Assembly (NCBI GenBank): GCA_016927115.1
Contig: JAFGNH010000138.1
Span: 1 to 50,724 of the forward strand
Length of the DNA: 50,724 bases
Reading direction: 5' to 3'
From: Anaerolineales bacterium
GTDB lineage: Bacteria > Chloroflexota > Anaerolineae > Anaerolineales > E44-bin32
Within the stretch, counting starts at the first letter, position 1; each line of letters opens with the position of its first letter. Made by a program: the position numbers and the translations under genes. The notes under the pieces are model-generated. The model did no database searches. It saw nothing but the letters and a program-made list of their open reading frames with translations, and was not told the origin of the DNA. Shown piece after piece: positions 17,689-27,916 of the stretch.

Positions 17689-18711
17689 ATGCAGGCGTCA
17701 CCGGAATGGTATTACCAGCATGTCCTCGGGGGATTGTTCGGGCAGGCATTGGGGGATGCGTTTGCCATGCCCGCGTACCTGACTCCACAAGATACCTGGG
17801 ATTATTATGATGGTTGGCTCGACCGCTTTTACCCGGCACCTGTAGATCATCCCAATCATGCCGGGCTTGTTGCCGGCCAGATCACCGACGATACACAACA
17901 GGCGATCGCATTGGCAGAAGCAATCCTTGAGGATGGTGAGGTAACGGTAAACGGCACCGCGAGAGCCCTTGTAAACTGGTATCAACAGATTAACGGTGAG
18001 CACAGCAGTTATGTCGGCATCAATACCCGGCAGGCCTGCCGGGCGATTCTTAAAGGTGCAGATCCCTATACCACTGGAACATCGGGGGATACCGATGGTG
18101 GTGCGATGCGCATTCTGCCGGTGGGATTGATCAACGCAGGGAATATTGATCTGGCAGTAAAAGACACTGTTACAGCATGCACACCTACCCACTACACACG
18201 TGTAGCGATTTCAGCCGCAGCTGCAGTGGCCAGTGCAGTGGCACAGGCACTCGTGCCGGGCGCCAGCCTGGAGGAAATCCTCTCGGCAGGAACACGAGGT
18301 GCCGGTATGGGGGCAGCCTATGGCCGTACCTGGCTGGGCGCAAGTGTATCCCGGCGTATTGATCTCGCCCTTGCTATTACACAGGGAAACGGCGGTCTTT
18401 TTGAAAAAATCATGGATCTGCATGATATCGTTGGCAGCACCCTCGCAGCCAGTGAGACAATCCCCTCTGCTTTTGGCGTGCTCGCATTGGCAGAAGGAGA
18501 TCCCGTCTCGGCGGCCCGGTTTGCTGCTGCACTTTCAGGCGATGCGGATACTGTTGGCGCGATTGCATGCGCCATAGCCGGTACCTGGAAGGGTATCGAG
18601 GTGTTTCCGGAGGAAGTGATAAACACGCTGGAAGAGGTCAATCCCGGCATCAACTTCCGTCCCGTAGCCAGCCGCCTGACAGAGCTGCTGCTGAAGCGGC
18701 TTGGTGCCTGA
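17689..18711 (+). CDS. ADP-ribosylglycohydrolase family protein (DraG-like)
   Basis: The family hydrolyses ADP-ribose from proteins or small molecules with a dinuclear metal centre. The start is ATG 17689 after AAGGGAG, giving 340 residues; an upstream in-frame ATG at 17548 has no support. Metal and substrate motifs are all present: GLFGQALGDAFAMP at the N-terminus, ITDDTQQAIALAE near 64 (the T-D-D ligands), GTSGDTDGGAMRI near 130, and SGDADTVGAIACAIAG near 284 (the D-x-D-T ligands). The enzyme is therefore probably active. No ADP-ribosyltransferase or macrodomain gene is adjacent, so its substrate is unknown. AddB begins about 200 bp downstream behind its own possible promoter. Confidence 0.88.
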   Translation: MQASPEWYYQHVLGGLFGQALGDAFAMPAYLTPQDTWDYYDGWLDRFYPAPVDHPNHAGLVAGQITDDTQQAIALAEAILEDGEVTVNGTARALVNWYQQINGEHSSYVGINTRQACRAILKGADPYTTGTSGDTDGGAMRILPVGLINAGNIDLAVKDTVTACTPTHYTRVAISAAAAVASAVAQALVPGASLEEILSAGTRGAGMGAAYGRTWLGASVSRRIDLALAITQGNGGLFEKIMDLHDIVGSTLAASETIPSAFGVLALAEGDPVSAARFAAALSGDADTVGAIACAIAGTWKGIEVFPEEVINTLEEVNPGINFRPVASRLTELLLKRLGA

Positions 18712-18913
18712 TCAGTCTCCCCATTCGGTATCTCCCCGTTTTTTCAGGCCCTATAGTAGAGGTTGTTAATCAATTTAATAAGGCAGAAATGGAAAACACT
18801 TCCCTCACTGGATAGTCTGCCCCGACAGTATGGTTCTCAGCCATCAATCGTGTATGATAAAGTGAATCCCATTGTTTTGGAGCCCACAGCGAAGGGTGTG
18901 GGAGGGAGAGGGA

Positions 18914-21900
18914 ATGACAGCAGAACTATGGATCGGCCCGGCAGCCAGCGGGAAGACAACAGCCTGCATCAGGCTGGTACGGGAGGTTAAAGCACAGGAT
19001 CCACTGGCTCCAGTGACTATGCTGCTGCCGGACCGGCGTCAGGCAGCTTCCTTCCGCCGTCGCCTGGCTTTCGATGGCGGCACGATCCATGCCGAGGTGG
19101 GAACTTTTGGTGATCTGTACCGTGAGGTACTGCTTCTATCCGGGCAGCATGTTATGCTGGCATCTGACCCGGTCATTTTGCGTATTCTGCGTACCTGTAT
19201 CGACCAGGCACTGCAGTCGGGCAGGCTTGTGTATTTTGCGCCTATCGCTCACAGGCCGGGCTTCCTGAAAATGCTGCACGATCGATTTGGCGAGCTTCAG
19301 CGAGCAGACCTTGTCCCTGATCCTTTCCGTCAGACAGCCGCGGGCAGAGGACCTGCGCTCGAAGAAATGGCGGAGCTTTATACGCTGTATCAGCAGACCA
19401 TGCGCGATCTCGGCTGGGATGATCTGTACAGCATGAACCAGCGGGCGCTTCAGGTACTGCGATCCACACCGGGCGTGATCCAGCACTTGAAGGCAGTGGT
19501 TGTCGATGGATTTGAATCTTTCAATCCTGCTCAGGTCGAAGCGCTGGCATTGGCTGCAAATCAGGTCAGGCAGCTGGTTGTTACCTTACCGGGGCAGGTG
19601 GATTGGCAGAGGGTTGTTTTTTACCGGTTTGAGAAAGCAGCTTCACTGCTGCAGGAACGGATACCCGATTTGCAAATACACTCCCCGCGGCAGGAGACGT
19701 ATCTTACAGGGCCTTTGAAAGCAATTGAAAGAGATCTGTTTGAATCAGTGATCGAGCCATTTTCAGGCAAGGCCGATGTAAGGATGCTGGAGGCGCGCTC
19801 ACCGGTGGAGGAGGCACGCCAGGCACTGCGCTGGGTGAAGGCAAGGAAAATCCGGAACGATGTGCGCCTGTTTGACTGTGCGATTCTTGTCCCGGAAATC
19901 GAGCGTTACCGGCCGCTGCTTGTCGAGGCGGCTGCTGAGTTCCATGTGCCCATTCGCTTCACACAGGGGTCCGTCCTTTTGAGTTCTCCCCCCATCGCGG
20001 CACTGATGGATTTCCTTCATTTACCGGTATTTAACTGGCCGCGACAGCTGGTTCTGGACAGTCTGCACTCTCCTTATCTTGATTTTCCCGCCGCCGGTAC
20101 GATCGACCGGATAACAGACCGGTTGGAGGAAGTCAGCATGTTCGGCCAGGTTGTCGAAGGGCTGAGCCAGTGGGAGGAAACACTGCAGCGGCTGGCAGCA
20201 GCTGACCCGGACAAGGTTCAACCGGATCGATTATCCCTTCAGGACCTTCCATCTGGTGAGGATGCAAAAGAGCTATGGGCATATCTGGAGCAGTTGGCGT
20301 CCTTTCTTCACCCGCCGGAAACCGGCACCACCACGGCCTGGGTAACCTGGCTCGAGGATCTGCTCGAGCAGGTATCCTTCTTCAAGAACTGTGAGAGCAG
20401 CCTGGATCAGGCGGCGGCTCTTGAGCTGAGGGAAGTCCTCCGGTCACTCGTTCTTGCGGAACATGTGGCTGGTGATCAAACCGAATCATACGCAGATTTC
20501 CTGCAGGAGCTTGAGGCAGTATTGGAAACAACCAGTTTCCAGGAGAAGGTTGACTGGAAGCAGCCGGCTGTCCAGGTGCTTACCCTGCTCGAAGCCCGCG
20601 GGATGCGGTATAAAGCAGTCGCTGTCCTCGGGTTGGCAGAAGGTATCTTTCCGGGAATCGAACGAGAGGATCCGTTCCTGGATGAAACGATCCGGCGGGA
20701 TCTCGGGCTGGAGCCAAGGATCGAGCGTTCACAGGAAGGTCTGTTCTATCTGGCCCTGACCCGGTCCGACCGGTTCCTGCTGCTCACGCGCCCGACTCTG
20801 GCTGAGGATGGTGAGACCTGGGAGCCTTCAGCGTACTGGCAGATGGTTTCACAGATACTTCTTGAGAAGCCGATTGAATTTCCCTCGGGTGCTCCAGAGC
20901 AGCTGGAATTTGCCGCATCGGAACAGGAATTCCTTTTCCGTTTGGTGCAGAATGGCGGGATCCCCGGGGATTTTTTTGGCGGCCTGGAATCCCGCTGGGA
21001 ACAGCTGCAGTTCACATCCTCTATTCTTCAAGAACGGTTGGCTCGAATCCCGGCAGGTCTGCATGAAGGCGACCTGACTGAAGCAGCCCCGATGCTGACA
21101 GAAAGATTCGGGCCATCACATGTATGGAGTGCAAGCCGGGTTGAGCAATATGCCCAATGTCCATTTGAGTTCTTTGCAGGGTCGATTCTGGGGCTGGAAG
21201 CGCAGGAACCCCCCGTACCCGGCATGGATGCAGCCCAGCTGGGATCATTGCTCCACGCTGTTCTCGAGGAAACATACAAGCTGGCGGAAGATCCATCCGA
21301 TCCCGGATCCGTTCTGCAGGCGCTGGAGAAGATATCCGCTGAATCTTTCGAAGCAGCACCTCTGACCTATGGTTTCCGGCCTACAGCTTACTGGGAACTG
21401 GAGAAATCAGAATTCAAGGCAATTCTGGAAAATGTTATCCGGGTGCTTGGGGAACGCCAGCGTTCATCAGGATGGGTTCCGCGGGTATATGAAGCGTTCT
21501 TTGGTATGCGGGGAGCGCCGCCGCTGCAGGTGAAGGATCAGGATGATATTTTCCTGTTCCGGGGTTTGATTGATCGTGTGGACGTCAGTACTGAAGGGGA
21601 GCTCTGCATTATCGATTATAAGACGGGGTCGAGTCATCTCTCTAAACGTGACCTGGTCGAGAGCAGGCGGCTGCAGCTTCCTTTATATGCCATGGCAGCT
21701 TCGGATTGTCTGAAGCTGGGGCAGACAACAGAAGGTTTGTATTGGGCACTGCGCAGGAATGAGGCCGGGAGTCTGCTGCTCAGCTCATTCAGGGCAGAGC
21801 TTGATGGTAAGGAGTACTCCGGCATACAGGGTGCACTGCAGCTGGCACGCGAGCATGCAGGGCGGCATATCCGCTCGATCCGTGCGGGGAAGTTCCATCC

Positions 21901-21982
21901 GCAGCCGCCGTCCGACGGCTGCCCATCCTATTGTCCGGCGGCAGCCTGGTGCTGGCGCTTCAACCCCGGGAGGTGGAAGTGA
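18914..21982 (+). CDS. addB: AddB, helicase-like/nuclease subunit of AddAB
   Basis: AddAB resects DNA double-strand ends for recombination. The start is ATG 18914 after GGAGGGAGAGGG, giving 1022 residues, slightly shorter than Bacillus AddB. There is a Walker A GPAASGKTT at residues 7-15. Degenerate helicase motifs follow, such as FESFNPAQVEAL and VLGLAEGIFPG, then a C-terminal PD-(D/E)XK nuclease with LIDRVD near 885 and IIDYKTG near 899. Iron-sulfur ligands look complete: EQYAQCPFEFF gives one Cys near 748, and the end supplies three more in C-x3-C-x5-C order near 1002-1012. The stop overlaps the addA GTG start (GTGA). A TATGATAAAGT element at 18853 may be its -10. Confidence 0.9.
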   Translation: MTAELWIGPAASGKTTACIRLVREVKAQDPLAPVTMLLPDRRQAASFRRRLAFDGGTIHAEVGTFGDLYREVLLLSGQHVMLASDPVILRILRTCIDQALQSGRLVYFAPIAHRPGFLKMLHDRFGELQRADLVPDPFRQTAAGRGPALEEMAELYTLYQQTMRDLGWDDLYSMNQRALQVLRSTPGVIQHLKAVVVDGFESFNPAQVEALALAANQVRQLVVTLPGQVDWQRVVFYRFEKAASLLQERIPDLQIHSPRQETYLTGPLKAIERDLFESVIEPFSGKADVRMLEARSPVEEARQALRWVKARKIRNDVRLFDCAILVPEIERYRPLLVEAAAEFHVPIRFTQGSVLLSSPPIAALMDFLHLPVFNWPRQLVLDSLHSPYLDFPAAGTIDRITDRLEEVSMFGQVVEGLSQWEETLQRLAAADPDKVQPDRLSLQDLPSGEDAKELWAYLEQLASFLHPPETGTTTAWVTWLEDLLEQVSFFKNCESSLDQAAALELREVLRSLVLAEHVAGDQTESYADFLQELEAVLETTSFQEKVDWKQPAVQVLTLLEARGMRYKAVAVLGLAEGIFPGIEREDPFLDETIRRDLGLEPRIERSQEGLFYLALTRSDRFLLLTRPTLAEDGETWEPSAYWQMVSQILLEKPIEFPSGAPEQLEFAASEQEFLFRLVQNGGIPGDFFGGLESRWEQLQFTSSILQERLARIPAGLHEGDLTEAAPMLTERFGPSHVWSASRVEQYAQCPFEFFAGSILGLEAQEPPVPGMDAAQLGSLLHAVLEETYKLAEDPSDPGSVLQALEKISAESFEAAPLTYGFRPTAYWELEKSEFKAILENVIRVLGERQRSSGWVPRVYEAFFGMRGAPPLQVKDQDDIFLFRGLIDRVDVSTEGELCIIDYKTGSSHLSKRDLVESRRLQLPLYAMAASDCLKLGQTTEGLYWALRRNEAGSLLLSSFRAELDGKEYSGIQGALQLAREHAGRHIRSIRAGKFHPQPPSDGCPSYCPAAAWCWRFNPGRWK

Positions 21983-24900
21983 ATTCACAGGAGCAGAAGC
22001 TGCTTGAAACCCTGGGGCTGACAGATGTACAGCAGTCAGCGGTGCTGTGCAGGGATTCGCTGGTGCTGGTGACAGCGGGTGCCGGATGCGGTAAGACACG
22101 TACCCTTGTGGGGCGGTATCTCTGGGCAGTACTGCAGGGAATACCACCACGCAGGATGGCAGCGATCACCTTCACAGAAAAAGCTGCACGTGAAATGCGG
22201 AACAGAGTTCGCTCCAGCATCAACCACATGGTGCAGCTGGCAACGGAAAACAACGAACGCTCCCTCTGGGAGGAAGCAGCATCACAGATGGATGGCGCAC
22301 GGATCGGTACGATTCACAGCCTGTGCGCTGAGCTGCTCCGATCTCAGCCGGTGGAAGCGTTACTGGACCCCGACTTTACTGTACTCGATGAAGGCATTGC
22401 GACTGTGGCTCGAATGGATGCGGTGCGCAGCAGTATCGCCTGGGCTGCCGGTGAAGAGACTCTGGTACCGCTGTTCCAGCTCCTGTCTCCCACAAGAACA
22501 GCTGATCTTGTGGCCGGAATGATCACGCGCCGGCTCGATCTCTCGTCACTTGCTGAAGCTGATGGCACTTCACTGGCAGCGGACAGGGTAGGGACGGCAC
22601 TGGAGGGTTTCCTTTCAAACCCGCTGGTGAAGGACTCCGTGTCCGGATTACTATCTTTGCAGGCTGATGGCAGTCTGCTTGAGGATGCTGGTGAGAAGCT
22701 GGCTGCACAGATAAAAAACCTGCTGCAAAGCTGGAATGAAATAACGGATGATCTTGATGAGGGCAGGGTTCTGGATGCCGTAAAAGGTCTTTTTACTGTC
22801 CGCAGAAGTAACATGGCGTTGAACGTCGGGAAGAAGACCAGTGCTGCAAAGGAACTTTTGCGGCAGTTAAGAGAGATATATGAGGCCGAAGTGGAGCCCT
22901 GGCTGGGTGGGAAAGCGAGAGATACGGAGCCTGATGCAGCACTGGAAGAACGATACCCCACTGATTTGAACCGGTTATTTCGTATCTTTGATTTCGGGAA
23001 GGCGCAGTATCTGGCTGAACTGGACCGACGTCAGGCGCTTGACTTCGACGGACTTGAAGCTGGTGCACTGGCTCTGCTGGAAAATCCGCACATCCGCCGG
23101 AACTGGCAGAAGAAACTCGACCTTCTGTTCGTTGATGAATTCCAGGACACCAATGCCCGCCAACGGGATATCCTGTTTGCCCTGACTGAGCAGCCGTCAA
23201 CCGGGTTATTCCTGGTGGGAGATGCACGCCAGAGCATCTATCGTTTCCGGGGGGCTGATGTGACGGTTTTCCGCCAGATGGAATTGGAAACGGTGGCCGG
23301 GTCGGGAAGCACAATCGAGCTGCAGGCTACATTCAGGGCACACGAGCATTTGCTGCGTACCCTCGATATCCTTGTGGGGGAGCCAATGTCTGTGGTGGGA
23401 GAACAGGTGCTTTATCGTGTTCCTTATACGGCTCTTTCTTCCAGCCGCCCTGAAAATGAGGGGGACTCACCCTGCGTTTCTGTTTTGCTGGGCACAGGGT
23501 CGAACGCCGGAGAGGCAAGGCCGACAGCTGCTGCAGCACTGGCAGAGGACCTGGTACAGAAAAAGCAACAGGGAGAGTTTAAGGAGTGGGATGAGGTAGC
23601 GATGTTATTCCGCGCGTCCACAGGTTTTCCCGAGTATGAGGAAGCACTGCAAGCCAGGGGTATTCCATTTGTAACAGTTGCAGGAAAAGGATTTTATGAG
23701 CGTCCTGAAATTCGTGATGTGTTGAATATTCTGGCAGCCCTGGCTTCTCCACGCGACGATGCTGCTATGGCGGGGCTGCTGCGGTCGCCGGCAATGGGAA
23801 TGTCAGATTTAGGACTGCTTCAGCTGCGATCAGCCGCGTCAGAAGCTTCACTGTTTGACGCGCTCTCTGTTGCAGACAATCTGAATTCGAAAGATGAAAG
23901 TGCACGTTTGCGGGCACTTGAATTCGTAAAAATATTCCTGCCGCGGGTGGATCGGGATACGGTTTCAGTCTTGCTGAAGGATGTGCTGGACTGGCTTGAT
24001 TACCGGCCGATGCTGGCTTCAACAGGAGCCCGTTTGTGGCGGAATCTGGATAAACTTGTGGAAGATGCCCGGTCCAGCGGGATGGTACGTGTGCGCTCCT
24101 TCCTGCAGTATGTACGTACATTGCGAGATGTCGGTGTACGTGAAGGCGAAGCCCCTTCCAGGGCTGAAGGTTCAGTCCGTTTGATGACCATCCATAAGGC
24201 AAAAGGCCTGGAATTTCCGATTGTCGTGCTGGCAGATGCTTCGCGCACAGTGGGAGGGCGAAGCAGTCCGCTATATTTCCATCCGCAGACCGGTTTTGTC
24301 TTCAGCTATGATAAATCCGATGTGCAGCCTTTGCTGTACAGGTATGCCAGGTGGGTTGATTTGCAGCAGGAACAGGCGGAGGATCTGAGGCTGCTCTATG
24401 TTGCAGCGACACGTGCGCGTGAGAAGCTCGTAATAAGCGGATTCCTCAGTGAACAGTCTCGGGGGTGGATTGCTTCCGGCTGGACAAAGCTGCTGCTGGA
24501 AACAGTCGGCCTGACTGCTGAGGATGCAGCCGCCGAAAAGGGTTGGCGTGAGATTTTCCTGGAGAATGGTGAAAGTATCAGATTCAAGGTGTTTGCAGAC
24601 ACATATTCAGAGGAGGAGCTGCCGGAGAAGGAACCGGTGATAAGAGCGCTGCAGGGGGCTTCTCTTCTTGGATCTGTGATAGAGGAAGTCGTTGATTCGG
24701 ATGATGATGAAAACCCTGAGCGAGATTGGCGGGCAACCGGCCGGGACTATGCGCCGGCAGCAGCCGTAGGCAGCATGGTTCATGCGGCACTGCGCAGCTG
24801 GCTTTTCCCGGAAAATGAAGAGCTGATAGATTTACTGGAAGCCGCGGCGTTTGCAGAAAGGTTGATTGATACCAGGCAGCGGAGGCAGGCTGTCCGGAAA

Positions 24901-25245
24901 TCGGTTCGACTGCTTGACCGGCTGCGATCACATCCGATGTGGGAGGAAATCAACGGGGCGGATGAACGCTACTTCGAAGTACCCTATACTCTCCCCGGCA
25001 TCGACAGCCGCGGCACAGATACAGGGCGTATCGATATGCTGTATAAGAAAGAAGATCGATGGATCGTGGTGGATTACAAAACGGAAAACCTGAAAAGCGA
25101 AGAAGATATCCAAAAAGCTGTACAGGAATATTCCGCACAGATGGAACGTTACCGCAGGGCTGTCCGGCTGCTGCTGAATGCAGAACCGGCCGTTCAGATC
25201 TGTTTTCTGGACGCAATGGAATCTATACATGTTGAGAGCGTTTGA
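21979..25245 (+). CDS. addA: AddA, UvrD-type helicase/nuclease subunit of AddAB
   Basis: GTG 21979 was chosen because it follows GGGAGGTGG and overlaps the addB stop by 4 nt; the product is 1088 residues. Superfamily 1A helicase motifs run in order: TAGAGCGKTRTLV (31-43), ITFTEKAAREM, LLFVDEFQDTNARQRD near 382, VGDARQSIYRFRG near 413, RLMTIHKAKGLEFP near 733 and LLYVAATRAREKLV near 810. The C-terminal RecB-like nuclease has GSMVHAALRSW near 930, TGRIDMLY near 1014 and VVDYKTEN near 1031, so both activities should be intact. With AddB it forms the heterodimer that unwinds and degrades broken ends until a Chi-like signal. Which Chi sequence it reads cannot be told here. Confidence 0.93.
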   Translation: MNSQEQKLLETLGLTDVQQSAVLCRDSLVLVTAGAGCGKTRTLVGRYLWAVLQGIPPRRMAAITFTEKAAREMRNRVRSSINHMVQLATENNERSLWEEAASQMDGARIGTIHSLCAELLRSQPVEALLDPDFTVLDEGIATVARMDAVRSSIAWAAGEETLVPLFQLLSPTRTADLVAGMITRRLDLSSLAEADGTSLAADRVGTALEGFLSNPLVKDSVSGLLSLQADGSLLEDAGEKLAAQIKNLLQSWNEITDDLDEGRVLDAVKGLFTVRRSNMALNVGKKTSAAKELLRQLREIYEAEVEPWLGGKARDTEPDAALEERYPTDLNRLFRIFDFGKAQYLAELDRRQALDFDGLEAGALALLENPHIRRNWQKKLDLLFVDEFQDTNARQRDILFALTEQPSTGLFLVGDARQSIYRFRGADVTVFRQMELETVAGSGSTIELQATFRAHEHLLRTLDILVGEPMSVVGEQVLYRVPYTALSSSRPENEGDSPCVSVLLGTGSNAGEARPTAAAALAEDLVQKKQQGEFKEWDEVAMLFRASTGFPEYEEALQARGIPFVTVAGKGFYERPEIRDVLNILAALASPRDDAAMAGLLRSPAMGMSDLGLLQLRSAASEASLFDALSVADNLNSKDESARLRALEFVKIFLPRVDRDTVSVLLKDVLDWLDYRPMLASTGARLWRNLDKLVEDARSSGMVRVRSFLQYVRTLRDVGVREGEAPSRAEGSVRLMTIHKAKGLEFPIVVLADASRTVGGRSSPLYFHPQTGFVFSYDKSDVQPLLYRYARWVDLQQEQAEDLRLLYVAATRAREKLVISGFLSEQSRGWIASGWTKLLLETVGLTAEDAAAEKGWREIFLENGESIRFKVFADTYSEEELPEKEPVIRALQGASLLGSVIEEVVDSDDDENPERDWRATGRDYAPAAAVGSMVHAALRSWLFPENEELIDLLEAAAFAERLIDTRQRRQAVRKSVRLLDRLRSHPMWEEINGADERYFEVPYTLPGIDSRGTDTGRIDMLYKKEDRWIVVDYKTENLKSEEDIQKAVQEYSAQMERYRRAVRLLLNAEPAVQICFLDAMESIHVESV

Positions 25246-25322
25246 TAAAATACCTGCCAGAAGGCTGATAATTTTAACCTGTAAATCGGCGGCAGATGCC
25301 TAGAAGCGGAAAAGAGGATTGG

Positions 25323-25676
25323 ATGAAGGTTCAGGAATGGCTTCCGGTAGTACTATCGGTGTTGATCATTGTCCTGGTAGCGGTGATTGAGAAGCAGAGC
25401 AAGGCTATTGCTGCGGTAACAGCGACCATGCCGCTGACCATCCCGCTGGCGATCTGGATTGTGTATTCCTCCAGCCGGGGGGATCAGGGTGAGGTCACCG
25501 GGTTTACGTTCAACCTTTTTCTGAGCATCCTGCCCACGGTCACTTTTGTGATCGCGGCATGGCTGGCAGCCAGAAACGGCGCCAGACTGGGGGGGATCCT
25601 CCTCAGTGGTTACCTCACCTGGGGTGTGTCGGTTGGATTATTATTTACTGCGCGCCGCCTGCTGAGCCTGCCCTGA
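25323..25676 (+). CDS. Small four-span membrane protein
   Basis: ATG 25323 follows AGAGGATTGG and gives 117 residues; an in-frame ATG nine codons upstream has a poorer site. Four hydrophobic spans are visible: LPVVLSVLIIVLVAVIE, ATMPLTIPLAIWIVY, FNLFLSILPTVTFVIAAWLA and LLSGYLTWGVSVGLLFTA. Short polar loops and a RNGAR turn separate them. The size and four-helix layout recall GlpM/DUF3147-type proteins, but the match is weak. It starts 77 bp after addA, with a TTTGATAAAAT stretch between that could be a -10. It is convergent with the rhodanese lipoprotein gene. Confidence 0.7.
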   Translation: MKVQEWLPVVLSVLIIVLVAVIEKQSKAIAAVTATMPLTIPLAIWIVYSSSRGDQGEVTGFTFNLFLSILPTVTFVIAAWLAARNGARLGGILLSGYLTWGVSVGLLFTARRLLSLP

Positions 25677-25703
25677 AGCAGCGGGTTCCAACCGAAGCGA
25701 CGT

Positions 25704-26162
25704 CTACGGTGCGGAACTCTCGATCGGATATCCTGCTGCCGCCCAGGCGTTCATACCGCCGGAAGAGCTTGTGACCATGCTGAAACCCGCGTTAAGCAGC
25801 AGGTCGCGCCCCGCAGCACTGCGGTTACCCGAGCGGCAGATAAGAACAACGGTCTGATCCCGGGGAACTTCATTCAGGCGTGCCCCCAATACATCAAGAG
25901 GAATCAGAACAGCCTGTGGCGCATGGTATTCATCCCATTCTTCCTGAGTCCGTACATCGAGCAGGAAGGCGCCATCCTCAACAAGCTGGTAAGCTTCTTC
26001 AACAGAGATTTCCAGGGGAAAGGCTGCTGCCTCCACTGCTGCTGGTTCAACAATACCCTGTGACTCCAAAGTTGAGGCGCATCCGGACGCAGTAAGCAGA
26101 ACGACTGCAAGTGTAACGATGATTACCGGGCGAAATCTTTCATTCAATGAACGAGTAAACAT
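25704..26162 (-). CDS. Rhodanese-domain lipoprotein
   Basis: Rhodaneses move sulfane sulfur or bind thiols or phosphates via an active-site cysteine. The 152-residue product has a signal peptide ending in the lipobox ASGC (cysteine near 28), so it is anchored outside the membrane. The domain spans about 48-148 and includes LLDVRTQEEWDEYH and the active loop CRSGNRSA, so the catalytic Cys is kept. It lies 113 bp after the histidine kinase gene in the same direction and may be the last gene of that operon, or have its own promoter in the gap. Its role is likely in envelope redox or sulfur handling, which is inferred from location. Confidence 0.88.
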   Translation of the reverse strand: MFTRSLNERFRPVIIVTLAVVLLTASGCASTLESQGIVEPAAVEAAAFPLEISVEEAYQLVEDGAFLLDVRTQEEWDEYHAPQAVLIPLDVLGARLNEVPRDQTVVLICRSGNRSAAGRDLLLNAGFSMVTSSSGGMNAWAAAGYPIESSAP

Positions 26163-26275
26163 ACTTAACCTCTGATCTTTTACCGGTTTTGATTCGTCTC
26201 CAGATCTGAAAGTTACATTCCCGGAGAGATCAGGAAAGTATATCAGGTTTCCTTGATTGATTTTACAGACCGGGT

Positions 26276-27892
26276 TTATTCTTCCTGATGTTCTGTTTCC
26301 TCCTCCGGCAGTTTGCCGACAGGCAGGATCAGAGTGAAGGTGCTTCCTTTCCCCGGTTCACTATTCACCCGCACAGAGCCGTGATGTGCTTTGAGTACAC
26401 TATCCACCACTGCGAGACCAAGCCCGCTGCCTGGTATGGTAATTTTCTTGCCCCGGTAGAAGCGGTCGAAGATGTAGGGGAGGTCCTCCGGCTGGATCCC
26501 GGCACCATTATCCCGGACCTCAATCCGGGTGGAAGACTGGTCCTGCTTCCAACTGATTTGTACGGAATCGCCCTGGTTGGAAAACTTTAGGGCATTGTCG
26601 ATAAGATTGGACAGCGCGAGTTCCAGATAACGACGGTCCGCATGGATGGAACAATCCTGTTCGGTTTCGATCTTCATGGAAATGCCCTGTGCCTGTGCCT
26701 GAAGTATGAAGCCTTCTACGGTGGATTTTGCCAGTTCCAGTAGAGAAAAATCTGTCGGCTGCAGGGTGGTTACGCCAGCATCAAGTCGGGAAAGGTCCAG
26801 CAGGGAGTTGGTGATCCATTCCAGACGTTCGATCTGTGTATGGCTGTCGAGCATGAATTCGCGCTTCCGTGAAGGGGAAATCTTCTTTGCTCCGGTCAAT
26901 AGTTCACTATAATTTTTAAGGGCAGTGATGGGGGTGCGGAGTTCATGGGATGCGTCGCTGATGAACCGGCGCAGTGTATCACGTTCCTCTGCAAGAGCGG
27001 AGAAGCTGTGTTCAAGTCGTTCAGCCATCTGATTAAAACCGGATGCGAGCCTGCCGATCTCATCGTGCCGGTTTTCCGGAGCACGCAGGGAGAGATCTGC
27101 TGCACTCATTTTTTCACTGACATCCGCCAGTTGGATAATCGGAGTGCTGACCTGGCGGCCCATGATAAGGCCGAGCACTGCCGACAGGAGCAGGGCGATA
27201 ATTGCCGCAGGAAGGAATGCTTCAAGAGTGGACTGCAGTGCCTGCTGCTTGAAGTCCGGAGCGCCGCTGATCTCCAGCAGCCCCACTGGATGAGAATCGG
27301 TTCCGATTGTCCGGGATACCAGAAGGGTCGACCGAACAGGTGAATCCGCTGCAGTTTCATCTGTCAGAGTATCGTAGCTGAGTTGATAGCCGCGCAGCAG
27401 TTCGGACCGACGGATACTCATGTACCGCATCCCATCGGGGAGATCTTCAAGGTTGTCCACCAGCATGAACCACATGGGTAATCGTGCTGCTCCGGGCACC
27501 ATACGGTCCATTTGAAAACGACCGTCCCAGATATCCGGAGGAGCCGTGGGCAAATTCTCCAATGAGCGTTCCAGGAACACGAAGTTGGAAAAGTCTGCAG
27601 GCCTGGAATCGACCAGGACATTCCCTTCTATATCCAGGATACGGACACGAAAATCCCCCAGAAAGGAACTTACAAATGCCAGCTGTGCCAGTTCCTCTGA
27701 CTGCAGCTGCGGTGTCATGAGAGGCAGTGCTTCTTCAGCGAGTGCCGAAGCATTTGCATCCAGCGTGCCGCGCTCCTGCTCAGCCATCTGCCGGAACAAC
27801 AGCCCGAAAGCCAGGCCTGCCAGAAGTGTGACTGTCAGGACTGTAAGGATCAGGTAGCTGGCGGCGAGCCGCCAGCGGATTGAAAAGAGCAT
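26276..27892 (-). CDS. Sensor histidine kinase (HAMP-HisKA-HATPase)
   Basis: ATG 27892 follows AAGGAGG and gives 538 residues. A membrane span at about 10-32 is followed by an extracytoplasmic sensor of about 190 residues. A second span lies near 225-245, and a HAMP linker reads RQVSTPIIQLADVSEKM. The phosphoacceptor His near 315 is in SDASHELRTPI. The ATP lid follows with NLIDNALKFSN, DNGAGI, FDRFYRG and GSGLGLAV, so all catalytic boxes are intact. The sensor region matches no family I recognise. It lies 24 bp after the triple-PDZ lipoprotein gene and two genes after an OmpR-type regulator, which should be its partner. The PDZ lipoprotein may modulate sensing. Confidence 0.92.
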   Translation of the reverse strand: MLFSIRWRLAASYLILTVLTVTLLAGLAFGLLFRQMAEQERGTLDANASALAEEALPLMTPQLQSEELAQLAFVSSFLGDFRVRILDIEGNVLVDSRPADFSNFVFLERSLENLPTAPPDIWDGRFQMDRMVPGAARLPMWFMLVDNLEDLPDGMRYMSIRRSELLRGYQLSYDTLTDETAADSPVRSTLLVSRTIGTDSHPVGLLEISGAPDFKQQALQSTLEAFLPAAIIALLLSAVLGLIMGRQVSTPIIQLADVSEKMSAADLSLRAPENRHDEIGRLASGFNQMAERLEHSFSALAEERDTLRRFISDASHELRTPITALKNYSELLTGAKKISPSRKREFMLDSHTQIERLEWITNSLLDLSRLDAGVTTLQPTDFSLLELAKSTVEGFILQAQAQGISMKIETEQDCSIHADRRYLELALSNLIDNALKFSNQGDSVQISWKQDQSSTRIEVRDNGAGIQPEDLPYIFDRFYRGKKITIPGSGLGLAVVDSVLKAHHGSVRVNSEPGKGSTFTLILPVGKLPEEETEHQEE

Positions 27893-27916
27893 AGAAAACC
27901 TCCTTGCACTGAACGA

